A DNA stretch of 64,000 nucleotides, taken from positions 310,001 to 374,000 of the forward strand of contig NZ_AUDY01000010.1 in assembly GCF_000425705.1 (NCBI RefSeq), written 5' to 3'. This DNA comes from Halobacillus kuroshimensis DSM 18393. Lineage in GTDB: Bacteria; Bacillota; Bacilli; Bacillales; Halobacillaceae. The notes beneath the pieces were generated by a model. That model ran no database searches and had not been told where the DNA came from. It worked only from the letters and a program-made list of their open reading frames with translations. The position numbers were made by a program, and so were the translations under genes. Shown here piece after piece: positions 24,970 to 33,265 of this stretch; position 1 is the first letter of the stretch; each line of letters begins with the position of its first letter.

Positions 24970-24983
24970 GGATGTGGTGAAGG

Positions 24984-25772
24984 TTGGCTCCTGAAATATC
25001 AAATCAGTCATTATTATTTTTAGTAATCTTTGTCATCGTCCCGCTTGCTTTGTCTTATTTTTATCAGCTTGGAGTCAGTAAAAGTGTATTGTGGTCAACA
25101 TTCAGAGGGACTGTGCAGTTGTTTGCCATCGGCTACATCCTAACCTTTCTATTTGAACTCCCGGCCTCTTATGGTATTCCTTTTATGCTCTCAGTCATGA
25201 TCATTATCGCTACTTTTCATGCCAGACAACGGGGAAAAGAGCTGCCTTATGTCGGCTATGTCTTATTCGCCGGTCTGGTTGCGATTGAGGCAGGAGTGCT
25301 CGGTCTCTGGCTGATTTTTGACATGATCCAGTTCAAGCCCTCAGAAGTCATCCCGATGAGTGGGATGGTCATTGGAAACAGTATGACAGCCATGGGACTG
25401 GCTCTTGAAAGGATGAAGAGTGAGTTCAAGGAAAATAATGGTCGGCTGCTGGCGGCTTTATCACTCGGAGCGGAGCCGAAGCAGGCCTCGCACTTAATCG
25501 TACAAAAAACACTGCATGCTTCATTAATCCCAAACGTAGACCGGTTGAAGACCATTGGTCTTGTGCAGCTCCCCGGAATGATGACGGGTTTGATACTCGG
25601 AGGTGTATCTCCGGTCATGGCGATTAAATATCAGCTTGTGATTTCCCTGAGTATCTTTTCTTCTGTATCCTTGAGCTCTATGTTTATTACGCTCGCTATG
25701 TATAGGTATTTCTTTAATAGGGAGAAGCAGCTCCTCCAGTCGGAAGAGGAAATCCGCAGTTCCAGATCCTAA
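24984..25772 (+). CDS. ABC transporter permease, UPF0014 family (FetB/YjkA-like)
   Basis: A 262-residue membrane protein with about seven helices and the family core MSGMVIGNSMTAMGLALERM, followed by the loop EAKQASH-like region (GAEPKQASHLIVQKTLHASL) and IGLVQLPGMMTGLILGG. It forms a transporter with the preceding ATPase. The start is TTG (24984), with AAGGAT 11 nt upstream and GTGAAGG closer; this start is less certain than the rest of the gene. Confidence 0.87.
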   Translation: MAPEISNQSLLFLVIFVIVPLALSYFYQLGVSKSVLWSTFRGTVQLFAIGYILTFLFELPASYGIPFMLSVMIIIATFHARQRGKELPYVGYVLFAGLVAIEAGVLGLWLIFDMIQFKPSEVIPMSGMVIGNSMTAMGLALERMKSEFKENNGRLLAALSLGAEPKQASHLIVQKTLHASLIPNVDRLKTIGLVQLPGMMTGLILGGVSPVMAIKYQLVISLSIFSSVSLSSMFITLAMYRYFFNREKQLLQSEEEIRSSRS

Positions 25773-25808
25773 AAAAAGCAGGCTCTTCATCAGAAGAGCC
25801 TGCTTTTT
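25773..25808. terminator. Bidirectional terminator between the ABC permease and the DUF2759 gene
   Basis: A perfect 16-bp stem, AAAAAGCAGGCTCTTC with GAAGAGCCTGCTTTTT, around ATCA. It has A and T flanks on both sides and serves both convergent genes. Confidence 0.93.
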
Positions 25809-25811
25809 CAT

Positions 25812-25976
25812 TTAAGCAAAGAGATTGTACCAGATTGTCATGACAGAGAACCAGCCAAAAACTAAAGCTGATGCCCCTGCAAAAAGGACAGCGAAAAAGT
25901 TTTTTGTTTTCAGTTCGCGGAAAATTGCAAAGACACAAAGAATTGTAACAAGTAATAGAAGAATAGCTGTTACCAA
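25812..25976 (-). CDS. yqgW: Small membrane protein, DUF2759 family (YqgW)
   Basis: A 54-residue protein with two hydrophobic helices separated by RELKTKNFFAVLF, typical of DUF2759. The start is a TTG at 25976, six nt after GGGAGGTG; an in-frame GTG at 25997 would extend it by seven residues through the Shine-Dalgarno. Function unknown. Position next to yqgX matches B. subtilis. Confidence 0.78.
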   Translation of the reverse strand: MVTAILLLLVTILCVFAIFRELKTKNFFAVLFAGASALVFGWFSVMTIWYNLFA

Positions 25977-26136
25977 ATTCAGCACCTCCCGGCTCACTTT
26001 TCTTTATTATCATCCCAAAACCATGGATGTTATACTATATGTAACGAACGTTGATACTCATATATTTTATAGTATTATAAGGAAAATGTCGAGTTATCTC
26101 TCCGTATTTTCTGAAAATCAAAAAGAGGTGGATCCT

Positions 26137-26760
26137 ATGATGAAAATTTCCCGTCTTCCCTTAGGACCGGTATCCACAAACGCTTACATTATTCATGAGA
26201 ATAAAAAAGCGCTGGTTATCGATCCCGGCGGTGATTACAAAAAGCTGGAAAGTTATCTCCAGGAAAGAGAACTGGACGTGAAAGCGGTCCTTCTTACTCA
26301 TGCGCATTTCGACCATATCGGTGCCGTTGATGAGGTGAGGGAGGCATATGGTGCTCCTGTTTACATACACGAAAACGAAGCCGGGTGGCTCGGAGATCCT
26401 GAAAAAAATGGTTCTCAGCTGTTTGGGCTTGGCCGGATAACAGCGGCTCCAGCGGATGAGTTCCTTAAGGAAGGACCGATGGAACTGGAAGGCTTTCCGT
26501 TTGAAGTGCGTTTTACTCCCGGTCATTCACCCGGCAGCGTGTCCTTTGTGTTTAGAAATCAAAGGTTTACCATCGCGGGTGATACTCTCTTCCAGCGCGG
26601 CATTGGGAGAACGGATCTTCCTGGTGGAAGCCGGGAGGTGCTGGAGGACAGCATCCGGACGCAGTTGTTTTCGCTGCGGGCGGATATGCGGATTTTCCCC
26701 GGACATGGACAACCGACAACAGTGGGCGAAGAGATGGAAGAAAATCCTTTCCTGAACTAA
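26137..26760 (+). CDS. yqgX: MBL-fold metallo-hydrolase (glyoxalase II-like, YqgX)
   Basis: A roughly 207-residue metallo-beta-lactamase-fold hydrolase. Zinc ligands are in THAHFDHIG (about 54-62), TPGHSPGSV, the GDTLF aspartate and the C-terminal FPGHG. Small glyoxalase II-like enzymes of this type hydrolyse thioesters; the substrate here is unknown. Two adjacent ATGs (26137, 26140) follow AGAGGTGG, so the start is uncertain by one residue. Confidence 0.92.
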   Translation: MMKISRLPLGPVSTNAYIIHENKKALVIDPGGDYKKLESYLQERELDVKAVLLTHAHFDHIGAVDEVREAYGAPVYIHENEAGWLGDPEKNGSQLFGLGRITAAPADEFLKEGPMELEGFPFEVRFTPGHSPGSVSFVFRNQRFTIAGDTLFQRGIGRTDLPGGSREVLEDSIRTQLFSLRADMRIFPGHGQPTTVGEEMEENPFLN

Positions 26761-26800
26761 AAAAAAGCTGTTATCCATTGAACTGGATAACAGCTTTTTT
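26761..26800. terminator. Bidirectional terminator between yqgX and the DUF2626 gene
   Basis: A perfect 17-bp stem, AAAAAAGCTGTTATCCA (26761-26777) with TGGATAACAGCTTTTTT (26784-26800). Confidence 0.94.
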
Positions 26801-26801
26801 T

Positions 26802-27047
26802 CTAGTGTCCACCAAACCCCGGTACCAGAATAAACGAACAGTAGTAAGTAAAACCAATCATAAAGACTGTCAGGTATGAGAAGAATATGTACACATACAT
26901 ACGTTCTGACAGCTTAAGATACCCAATAGTAAGGAAAAAAGCCGTTTGAACTAGTGAAAGTAGAGATGCTTCCACCATATCACCGGTATAAAACATGACA
27001 GCGAAAATACCTGTCCAAAAGGCCAGAACTCGAAACATACGATCCAT
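26802..27047 (-). CDS. yqgY: Membrane protein, DUF2626 family (YqgY)
   Basis: An 81-residue protein (MDRMFRVLAFWTGIFAVMFY...) with three hydrophobic helices, highly like the DUF2626 family. Function unknown. The start at 27047 follows GGAGGGGG; an in-frame upstream ATG at 27089 has no site. It is divergent from mgsR. Confidence 0.88.
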   Translation of the reverse strand: MDRMFRVLAFWTGIFAVMFYTGDMVEASLLSLVQTAFFLTIGYLKLSERMYVYIFFSYLTVFMIGFTYYCSFILVPGFGGH

Positions 27048-27089
27048 GCTTTTTTCCCCCTCCTTTTCTGTCGTTAAACCATCACCCAT

Positions 27090-27118
27090 ATTATATACGA
27101 CCCTGAAATAATTGTAAA
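27090..27118 (-). promoter_or_regulatory. Promoter of the DUF2626 gene
   Basis: On the minus strand, TTTACA (27118-27113), 17 bp, TATAAT (27095-27090). Confidence 0.78.
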
Positions 27119-27316
27119 TAAAACGGATACATGTTCCTTTGTGTAGTATATGTATATCCGTTAACGCTTACTCGTAATCGTCCTGATTCAGTACGAACCT
27201 TTCTTTTTCTCATCAGACCTTTGATGGACAGTACGTATATCTTTCGCGGAGTGCTGCGGAATGATGCAGAAAAATGCCTTAGAATTGTGAACATTTTATG
27301 TCAAGTGAAGAAATGT

Positions 27317-27356
27317 GTTTAAAATATTGTACAAAGGTTATACAATCACTGTACAA
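27317..27356 (+). promoter_or_regulatory. SigB-like promoter of mgsR with two TGTACA palindromes
   Basis: GTTTAA (27317-27322), 13 bp, GGTTAT (27336-27341) matches the SigB consensus GTTTAA-N12-14-GGGTAT with one change. B. subtilis mgsR is SigB-dependent. TTGTACAA (27327-27334) and TGTACAA (27350-27356) flank the -10, with their TGTACA cores 22 bp apart. The rest of the 27048-27385 interval holds the divergent promoter and an imperfect inverted repeat AACGGATACA...TGTATATCCGTT (27122-27172). Confidence 0.65.
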
Positions 27357-27385
27357 CAAAAAACACACAGCGAGGAGAGCTGAGC

Positions 27386-27769
27386 ATGGAAGAGTTGAAA
27401 TTTTATACCTACCCGAGTTGCACGTCCTGCCGCCGAACGAAGTCATGGTTGAACAGCCAGGGGGTCGTTTTTAACGAACAGCACCTGTTCCGTGAAACTC
27501 CTACAGCCGATGAACTGAAGCAGATTCTCGCCCTTACAACAAACGGAATTGATGAGATACTAGCCAAAAGAAGCAAGGAATTCAAGGCTTTGGATATTGA
27601 TGTAGATGACCTTTCCCTCAATGAATTTTTGAACCTTGTGATTGAAAAGCCGAAGTTGCTGCGCCGTCCGATTTTGACAAATGGAGAAAAGGTTGTCATT
27701 GGTTATGATCCTGAGGGATTGCGTGGAATTACAGATAAACGCGTGGAATACACGGAAAAAATTTCATGA
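27386..27769 (+). CDS. mgsR: Spx/MgsR family transcriptional regulator
   Basis: A 127-residue ArsC-fold protein with the redox motif C12-T-S-C15 near the N-terminus and the Spx-family ending (LLRRPILTNGEKVVIGYDPE). MgsR binds the RNA polymerase alpha subunit and controls part of the SigB general stress regulon. The location (B. subtilis yqgZ) and the SigB-like promoter support MgsR over Spx itself. The ATG follows CGAGGAGAG. Confidence 0.88.
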   Translation: MEELKFYTYPSCTSCRRTKSWLNSQGVVFNEQHLFRETPTADELKQILALTTNGIDEILAKRSKEFKALDIDVDDLSLNEFLNLVIEKPKLLRRPILTNGEKVVIGYDPEGLRGITDKRVEYTEKIS

Positions 27770-27782
27770 ACTTACTTAATGG

Positions 27783-27807
27783 TGCACCTGAATGGAGGTG
27801 CATTTTT
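27783..27807 (+). terminator. mgsR terminator
   Basis: TGCACCT (27783-27789) pairs with AGGTGCA (27796-27802), followed by five T. Confidence 0.78.
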
Positions 27808-28198
27808 ATTTGTCTGGATATTGGAAAGTGACGACATATTTACTTCCCGATTCGTTTACGGATAATTCCCAGCTGCACTTCCATAACGTTTCTGTTTCTT
27901 TCCTGCAGTCGGCAGCAGCTGTTCCGTTGGCGGTACGGTAGGAATAGGGAAAAACCGCTTCGCTGTCCTGTGCTAGTGTCAGCTCAGTGTTGATGTAGTG
28001 CCGTGCTCTCTCCAGCAGATGCTTTTTTGTAATGCCATATTGATGGCTTTGTGTAAGCCTTTGGTGGTTTTCAAAGGAAGCAGCTGTGAATGATACAAGA
28101 AGGACAAAGACAAGGGTAACCATCAGGACCCATGGGAAAATCATGCCGGATTCATTTTTTGTGAGGCAGATGAACCACCTCTTCAAAGGTTTCCTCAT
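27806..28198 (-). CDS. comGG: Competence protein ComGG
   Basis: A 130-residue protein with one N-terminal hydrophobic segment (ESGMIFPWVLMVTLVFVLLV, about 16-35). A glutamate at the start of the helix, as in pseudopilins, is visible, but there is no classical FTLIE signature, as is usual for ComGG. It is a minor pseudopilin needed for DNA uptake. It overlaps comGF by 47 nt. ATG at 28198 or TTG at 28186 (behind GAGG) are both possible starts. Confidence 0.8.
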   Translation of the reverse strand: MRKPLKRWFICLTKNESGMIFPWVLMVTLVFVLLVSFTAASFENHQRLTQSHQYGITKKHLLERARHYINTELTLAQDSEAVFPYSYRTANGTAAADCRKETETLWKCSWELSVNESGSKYVVTFQYPDK

Positions 28199-28574
28199 TT
28201 GTTAAACCCACCTCTACAGATACCGTAAAGTCTTTTTCGATATACGACAGGTTTTTAACGTTTTCCAGAAGGATTTCGTATCCCTTTCCATTTACCGTTC
28301 GTTTAATCGTGGATCCGTTTTTGGAGATTTCGATAGTCCGGTCATCCTTGTCTGTAATGACAAGGACGTCCCGGGTGAAGGTATACGTCTTAGACTGACT
28401 TACCTCCTCATAAAGAACATGGGTGAATTGTTCCACAGCAAATTCCTCCGTATAGCTGCTCATACCTTTGATGAGAGGAAAGACAGGACTGATGAAGGCT
28501 GTCACGATTGTCAGGATCGTCAGACTCAGGACAACCTCCGTGAAGGTATAGCCCTTATTCGGGCGGAACATCAT
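28152..28574 (-). CDS. comGF: Competence protein ComGF (minor pseudopilin)
   Basis: A 140-residue protein with the prepilin motif NKGYTFTEVVLSLTILTIV just after the start, then a beta-rich domain (DDRTIEISKNGSTIKRTVNG). ATG ATG at 28574 was chosen because it puts the cleavage site eight residues in. There is no clear ribosome-binding site, suggesting coupling to comGE, which it overlaps. Confidence 0.88.
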   Translation of the reverse strand: MMFRPNKGYTFTEVVLSLTILTIVTAFISPVFPLIKGMSSYTEEFAVEQFTHVLYEEVSQSKTYTFTRDVLVITDKDDRTIEISKNGSTIKRTVNGKGYEILLENVKNLSYIEKDFTVSVEVGLTNEETFEEVVHLPHKK

Positions 28575-28887
28575 ACAGGCAGAACTTATTTTCGCGATTT
28601 TTGGTATCCTTCCAATAGGCACAGCCCTTGCCACCGCCTTCCTCTGTGAATATCAGTGTGACTGGGTTGTGAATTTGATACACTTTTGTGTAAGGGTAGG
28701 GCCGGTTCTCTTTGAGGTGAAGGTGATATTCATCGTATAAAAGGGAAACAGCTTCCCGTTCCCATGATAGAGCAGCCCTGCCGTTTTCGAGTGAGATAAG
28801 AGCCGGGAAGAGGGTGAGAAGAAGCACCAGCAGGACACTGAACGCTGTAACGGTTTCCAGAAGAGTAAACCCGTTAGAGTTTCTCAA
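28555..28887 (-). CDS. comGE: Competence protein ComGE (minor pseudopilin)
   Basis: A 110-residue protein with the prepilin motif NGFTLLETVTAFSVLLVLLL at residue 5 onward. The start is TTG (28887) within the comGD end, with AGGATGAGA upstream. It is part of the competence pseudopilus tip. Both neighbours overlap it, so the operon is tightly coupled. Confidence 0.85.
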   Translation of the reverse strand: MRNSNGFTLLETVTAFSVLLVLLLTLFPALISLENGRAALSWEREAVSLLYDEYHLHLKENRPYPYTKVYQIHNPVTLIFTEEGGGKGCAYWKDTKNRENKFCLYDVPPE

Positions 28888-29311
28888 TTCTCATCCTGCT
28901 CGTCCCAAAAGGAAACGTGATTTTATACGTAGCATCAGGTGATGAAATTCTCATCGTCCCGGCTTTCCGGATGACCCCCTGCTGGTTGAAGTAAACGTTA
29001 TAGGGAAGTGTCAGCATTTCAATCGTCCACCCTTCAGGCAGTGTAGTTTTTGTGATGGTTTCCCTGTGAAGGGAGTCGTAAATATAATAGTATCTCCGGC
29101 TTGTATTAAAACGGAGTGAATGGTACGCATGATCGTTCATGGATAAGTGTTGAATGAGGTATACATCTTCCTTGAATTGTTCCAGGACCTGCGCAGCCTT
29201 TACTTGCTCATAAGTGGAGCGGTGGACCGGAGTCAGGCAGAGGATCAGCACAGACCATGTCAGCAGGACAAGAAGCGTTTCTGTCAGGGTAAATCCTTTA
29301 TTCCCCCGCAG
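28874..29311 (-). CDS. comGD: Competence protein ComGD (minor pseudopilin), apparent CTG start
   Basis: The frame encodes the prepilin motif NKGFTLTETLLVLLTWSVLI and the ComGD body (VHRSTYEQVKAAQVLEQF ... FPFGTSRMRIEKL). No ATG, GTG or TTG lies between the upstream in-frame TAG and the motif. The only plausible initiator is CTG at 29311-29309, giving M-R-G-N-K-GFTLTE, with GAGGT about 8 nt upstream. A GTG at 29251 is in frame but would remove the whole prepilin helix. The resulting 145 residues match the usual ComGD length. It overlaps comGC by 14 nt. Confidence 0.82.
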   Translation of the reverse strand: MRGNKGFTLTETLLVLLTWSVLILCLTPVHRSTYEQVKAAQVLEQFKEDVYLIQHLSMNDHAYHSLRFNTSRRYYYIYDSLHRETITKTTLPEGWTIEMLTLPYNVYFNQQGVIRKAGTMRISSPDATYKITFPFGTSRMRIEKL

Positions 29312-29600
29312 CTTCCACTACCTCGCCGTTTGTAATGGTCAGGGCTGTACCATCTGGACATTCAGTTGTCTTGATGTATTCAGCTGTTTTCAACTCTTCA
29401 ATGGTCGGAACAGCATTGTTTTCGACTTGATAAGCTTCCATCTGAGCTTCCACCGTCACTTTTAAGGCGTCACATCCTTTAGTTCTGATATTTTCTGTGT
29501 TCTGCGACAGATTGGGGATGGTGATGATCAGCAGAACAGAAATCACGAGCAGAACAATCAGCATTTCTATCAGCGTAAACCCTTTTTCATTTTTCCACAT
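29298..29600 (-). CDS. comGC: Competence major pseudopilin ComGC
   Basis: A 100-residue precursor (MWKNEKGFTLIEMLIVLLVI) with a textbook type IV prepilin cleavage site K-G/F-TLIE; the glutamate at +5 is present. ComGC is the main subunit of the competence pseudopilus; two cysteines (KGCDAL, TECPDG) probably form its disulfide. The start at 29600 follows AAGGAGAT. Confidence 0.95.
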   Translation of the reverse strand: MWKNEKGFTLIEMLIVLLVISVLLIITIPNLSQNTENIRTKGCDALKVTVEAQMEAYQVENNAVPTIEELKTAEYIKTTECPDGTALTITNGEVVEAAGE

Positions 29601-29617
29601 AGGTCGATCTCCTTTAT

Positions 29618-30670
29618 TTATAATTGATTCATCCATTGGTAGAGGGGCAGCATAATAGCGGCATAGACCATTACAATGACAAAAGCAATGCCGACAAAAA
29701 AGACAGGCTGGATCCATTGGATGGATTTCTGGATTTTTTCCTGCATGAGGGTCATGAGAAATTCCGAGAACAGATCCAGTTCGTGCTTGAGAGCATGCAT
29801 ATCATTGGTATGATGGAACACATCCGTGAGTTCTTTTCGTAACAAACGGCATTGGTGAAGGGAAGCGGATATGGTGCTCCCTTCAGACAGGTTTTCTAGA
29901 ATGTTCGTACAATAATAGGACAGGATGTCATACTGCTTGTGCTCCTTGACCAGCATAAGGGCATCCTTCAGAGGAAGGCCGGCTTGGAAAAGAGAGGCCA
30001 GGTGAGAGGAAAAGAGAAAAGAAAGCCTGTAGGAATGATACATACGCAGTGGAGGAAACCTTTCGATCACCTTCATTTTTTTCTCAAACGGCAGCATTGG
30101 GATGAAAACAGCGAGCCCTGCCCCTAGAATAAGGATAGCGGTAAACAAGATGCCGGCAGTGTTTAATCCATGGTTCATAAGGTGCATAAGCGTCAAAGAA
30201 GAACTTTCCTGATCAGCAAACAAGATAGTGAAATTAGGAATGATTGTCCTTTTCATAATGATAAAAGTAAGGAAAAGGAACAGAAGAAGGAAAACGGGGT
30301 AGCGGACAGCCGCGAGAAATTTCTCTTTGTATTCTTTCTTCATAAGAAGAAGTTCACGGCACTGTTTAAACGTTTTAGGAAGGTCATCCTGGTACTGACT
30401 GAAGGAGAGGTACTGGGTGACGGTATTGGAAAAATGGGCTTTCTCCAGCGCAAGGCTTAAGGTGTCACCTCCTTTCAGCACTTCAATCAATTGATGGCTG
30501 ACTGGCTTGAGGCGCGCGTCCCATCCTGTCATAGAGAGGGAATCGAGCAGGGGGTATCCTTTTTCGAGGATATGACTCAACCTGTGAAAAAAATCGATCT
30601 GCAGTTGAATGGAAGGGCCTGGTGTTCGTTTAATCGGCCATTTCTTCCTCAGAAATGAAGCCGAGCGCAT
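29618..30670 (-). CDS. comGB: Competence pseudopilus assembly membrane protein ComGB
   Basis: A 350-residue GspF/PilC-family protein: two cytoplasmic helical domains and three membrane helices (about 120-140, 170-192, 320-345), the last near the C-terminus. It anchors assembly of the pseudopilus driven by ComGA. The ATG at 30670, inside the comGA end, has an ideal AAGGAGG site 8 nt upstream, supporting a 41-nt overlap. Confidence 0.93.
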   Translation of the reverse strand: MRSASFLRKKWPIKRTPGPSIQLQIDFFHRLSHILEKGYPLLDSLSMTGWDARLKPVSHQLIEVLKGGDTLSLALEKAHFSNTVTQYLSFSQYQDDLPKTFKQCRELLLMKKEYKEKFLAAVRYPVFLLLFLFLTFIIMKRTIIPNFTILFADQESSSLTLMHLMNHGLNTAGILFTAILILGAGLAVFIPMLPFEKKMKVIERFPPLRMYHSYRLSFLFSSHLASLFQAGLPLKDALMLVKEHKQYDILSYYCTNILENLSEGSTISASLHQCRLLRKELTDVFHHTNDMHALKHELDLFSEFLMTLMQEKIQKSIQWIQPVFFVGIAFVIVMVYAAIMLPLYQWMNQL

Positions 30671-31625
30671 AAGCTTTCCTCCTTAGTTGTTCGAAAGTAT
30701 GAATATAGGCGGGACTCCCGTTCAGAGCCTGGAGCAGCTGACCGCCCTCCAGTGTTTCAAGAATGGCCGCACGTTTAGGGAGGCGGTCTTTTCCAGTAAG
30801 GGAAACCAGCTGCTGAGCGGCGATGGCCAGGAGCGTCTGTTCCATTTCCACTTGTTGAATGTTCATTTCCTTCAGCCTGTGCAGGGTTCCCTCGGCATTT
30901 TTAGCGTGGATTGTACTGATGACGAGATGCCCGCTTAAGGCCGCTCGGAAGGCGAATTGAGCGGTTGCCTGATCACGGATTTCACCAACCATGAGGAGAT
31001 CAGGATCATGTCTGAGGGCTGCTTTCAACCCGGTATCATAGGTGATGCCTGCACGCTCATTCACCTGTACCTGGATGAGGTTGTTAATATTTTTCTCAAT
31101 AGGATCCTCGAGAGTGATGGCCTGATACGAACTCTGCGTCGTCAGGGCTTGAAGAAGGGCATATAAGGTCGTGGTCTTTCCACTGCCGGTCGGGCCCGTG
31201 AATAAAATCATACCGCTGCGGTGATGAAGCCATCGTTTTAACCGTTTTCCTTGATGAGGGAAAAGAAATAACTGTTCCAGCGGGGTATGATCCATGGGAT
31301 TGAGGATTCGGACAGCGAGGCTTTCGGAGTCCTGGATAGGAAGGGTAGAGAGACGGAGGTCAAAGAGACTGCTGCCGGAGCGGTGTTGAAAGGTCCCGTT
31401 CTGCGGACGTTTCTGCTCACCGATATCCATCCCGGATGTGAACTTAAAGTAGGAGAGTATTTTTTGATACAAAGGCATAGGAAGACTGGAGTGGAAAATT
31501 CTTTCGCCGTGGATCCTGAAATAAATGGAGCATGATTCGCGGTAGGGGGAAAAGTGGATGTCCGAGGCGGACTGCTGTACTGCGGAGACGATCAGGTCAT
31601 AAGCATAAGTCGCAATGGATTTCAA
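30630..31625 (-). CDS. comGA: Competence traffic ATPase ComGA
   Basis: A 331-residue GspE/PilB-type ATPase with Walker A GPTGSGKT (144-151), Asp box ITLEDPIEKN, Walker B-like DLLMVGEIRD and His box HLVISTIHAKNA. It powers assembly of the DNA-uptake pseudopilus from the cytoplasmic face. The start is TTG (31625) behind GAGGTGAT. It is first in the seven-gene comG operon. I saw no clear ComK box (AAAA-N5-TTTT) in the short upstream gap. Confidence 0.95.
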   Translation of the reverse strand: MKSIATYAYDLIVSAVQQSASDIHFSPYRESCSIYFRIHGERIFHSSLPMPLYQKILSYFKFTSGMDIGEQKRPQNGTFQHRSGSSLFDLRLSTLPIQDSESLAVRILNPMDHTPLEQLFLFPHQGKRLKRWLHHRSGMILFTGPTGSGKTTTLYALLQALTTQSSYQAITLEDPIEKNINNLIQVQVNERAGITYDTGLKAALRHDPDLLMVGEIRDQATAQFAFRAALSGHLVISTIHAKNAEGTLHRLKEMNIQQVEMEQTLLAIAAQQLVSLTGKDRLPKRAAILETLEGGQLLQALNGSPAYIHTFEQLRRKAYALGFISEEEMAD

Positions 31626-31715
31626 AGGGTTATCACCTCATTTATATCGTGGTTAAATAGAAGTATTCGACATAAAGTGAAAATATCCTGCATGGAAATG
31701 GGAAAGGGGAACAAA

Positions 31716-32198
31716 ATGATTTATTTAATTGGTTTTATGGGAAGTGGAAAATCAACCATCGCTTCAAGGCTTGCAGAGAAACTGCAGTGCTCCTGCATAG
31801 AAATGGATGAAAGTATTGAGAAGCAGGAGGGTCTGACTATCCCGGAAATGTTTGCTCAGCATGGAGAAAGCTATTTCAGGGAAAAAGAACGGGATTTTCT
31901 GCGAAGTTTAGAGGGTGAAGCTGTTGTTTCCACCGGAGGCGGTGTCATATTGTCCAAGGAGAACTGTGAGATGATGCGGGAGGGCACCGTGATCTACCTT
32001 CATGCCGGATGGGAAACCATTGTGCATCGATTGAAAAATGATACATCCCGGCCGTTATGGTCAGGCGACGAATCGGAGAAAAAGCAGCGTTTTGAAGACA
32101 GGCTTAAGCTTTATAAGGAAGCCGCTCATCATGTGGTTGTCGTGGACGACAAGGCTCCAGAAGTCATTGCTGAGGAAATCGCCGCACGTCTAAAATGA
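31716..32198 (+). CDS. aroK: Shikimate kinase
   Basis: A 160-residue kinase that phosphorylates shikimate in aromatic amino-acid synthesis. P-loop GFMGSGKST (6-14), shikimate-binding DESIEKQEG and STGGGVIL, and the lid/adenine part SRPLWSGD are visible. The start at 31716 follows AAAGGGGA; upstream in-frame starts run through the divergent comGA region. aroQ of the same pathway lies 13 kb away. Confidence 0.93.
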   Translation: MIYLIGFMGSGKSTIASRLAEKLQCSCIEMDESIEKQEGLTIPEMFAQHGESYFREKERDFLRSLEGEAVVSTGGGVILSKENCEMMREGTVIYLHAGWETIVHRLKNDTSRPLWSGDESEKKQRFEDRLKLYKEAAHHVVVVDDKAPEVIAEEIAARLK

Positions 32199-32248
32199 TG
32201 AATTCCCGGGCATACTCATTGTAACTGATGCTTAAAAGAGGGGATTTT

Positions 32249-32434
32249 ATGAACCAAAATGATTATGTAAAGTTTTTGACTCAGGAAATGGTCAAATACA
32301 TGCAGTTGTCCAAAGAAGAAAAGAAACAGCGAAAGCGGGAAAAACCTTCAAAGAAATCGTCTGTTTACTGGTTTGGATTGATTCCCCTTGCCATACGCAT
32401 GTTCAAAAGGAAACGGAACATCTCTCATCATTGA
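32249..32434 (+). CDS. yqzE: YqzE family protein
   Basis: A 61-residue protein (MNQNDYVKFLTQEMVKYMQL) with a Lys/Glu-rich middle and a C-terminal hydrophobic/basic segment (VYWFGLIPLAIRMFKRKR). It matches the small YqzE family, which sits next to comG in bacilli. Function unknown. The ATG follows AGAGGGGA. Confidence 0.83.
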   Translation: MNQNDYVKFLTQEMVKYMQLSKEEKKQRKREKPSKKSSVYWFGLIPLAIRMFKRKRNISHH

Positions 32435-32463
32435 AAAAGCCGCTGGTCATCAGCGGCTTTTTT
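32434..32463. terminator. Bidirectional terminator between yqzE and yqhG
   Basis: AAAAAGCCGCTG pairs with CAGCGGCTTTTT around GTCAT. It overlaps both gene ends. Confidence 0.9.
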
Positions 32464-33265
32464 GATGGATCCAGGGAGCACTTGTTTCCTGAGAAATATA
32501 AAACAAACCTCCATTAACCACTTCAAGCTTAATGCAGGGCTTATAGCGGGTATCCATCTGGTCACGTTCCTTCGTGAACGACTCGAGATCGATGTCTTCC
32601 GACGCATAAAAGGACTCAAGCAGCGCTGTTTCTCTTTGTAAATGTTGATGGGATTCCACAGCCCATTGATTATTTTGTGATGAAATATACGTCTCCACGT
32701 GCTTTTCCATCCGTCTGTATGCGTTGGAAAGAGAAATGACAGGCGTCATGGGAAACGTATAGTCTGATACAGTGTTTCCAAACGGGACCATTTCCAGTTT
32801 TTCCATCATCTTCAGCATCATCGTTCCATGAATGAGATTCAATCCGATAGATAGTGGCTCATCCCGTGCCTGTTTCCCTCGGTAATGCAGCAGGAAGTTG
32901 ACGACAAGCCACGGACTTACAGCTGTATGACCTGCATTCTCCGGCGGGATCCGCTCATACAGCCGTGCAGTTTTTCCTTTATTGATGGCTGTTTGATAGA
33001 GGGCATGCAGTTTAGGTGTTCCGGCATGAAGGTAGATGCCTTGTTTCTGACTCCCATCCGTCTGGGTGAACGTGAGGCGCATCGGTTCGCCTTCGCGGCC
33101 CATTTTTTTCATATAGTGCCAGTAAAAGGGGCGGTTCATGATCTCTTCATCCATCTCACTCGTCAACTGGACGGTGAAATGAGTCGAACCTTTTTCAAGA
33201 ACCGGACAGTTATATGCGGCGAAAAAATGTTCAACAAATGCAGCGTAGGGGTGGGGAACGCTCAA
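32450..33265 (-). CDS. yqhG: YqhG family protein
   Basis: A 271-residue soluble protein of the Bacillaceae YqhG family, whose function is unknown. There are no membrane segments or known motifs. The TTG start overlaps the yqhH stop (TTGA), so it is coupled to the helicase gene; GGAGAG precedes it. The conserved pairing suggests a joint role. Confidence 0.85.
   Translation of the reverse strand: MSVPHPYAAFVEHFFAAYNCPVLEKGSTHFTVQLTSEMDEEIMNRPFYWHYMKKMGREGEPMRLTFTQTDGSQKQGIYLHAGTPKLHALYQTAINKGKTARLYERIPPENAGHTAVSPWLVVNFLLHYRGKQARDEPLSIGLNLIHGTMMLKMMEKLEMVPFGNTVSDYTFPMTPVISLSNAYRRMEKHVETYISSQNNQWAVESHQHLQRETALLESFYASEDIDLESFTKERDQMDTRYKPCIKLEVVNGGLFYISQETSAPWIHQKSR

Noticed and set aside
31626-31715. 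ComK box before comGA
   Set aside because: No AAAA-N5-TTTT pair with the right spacing was found in the comGA-aroK gap.
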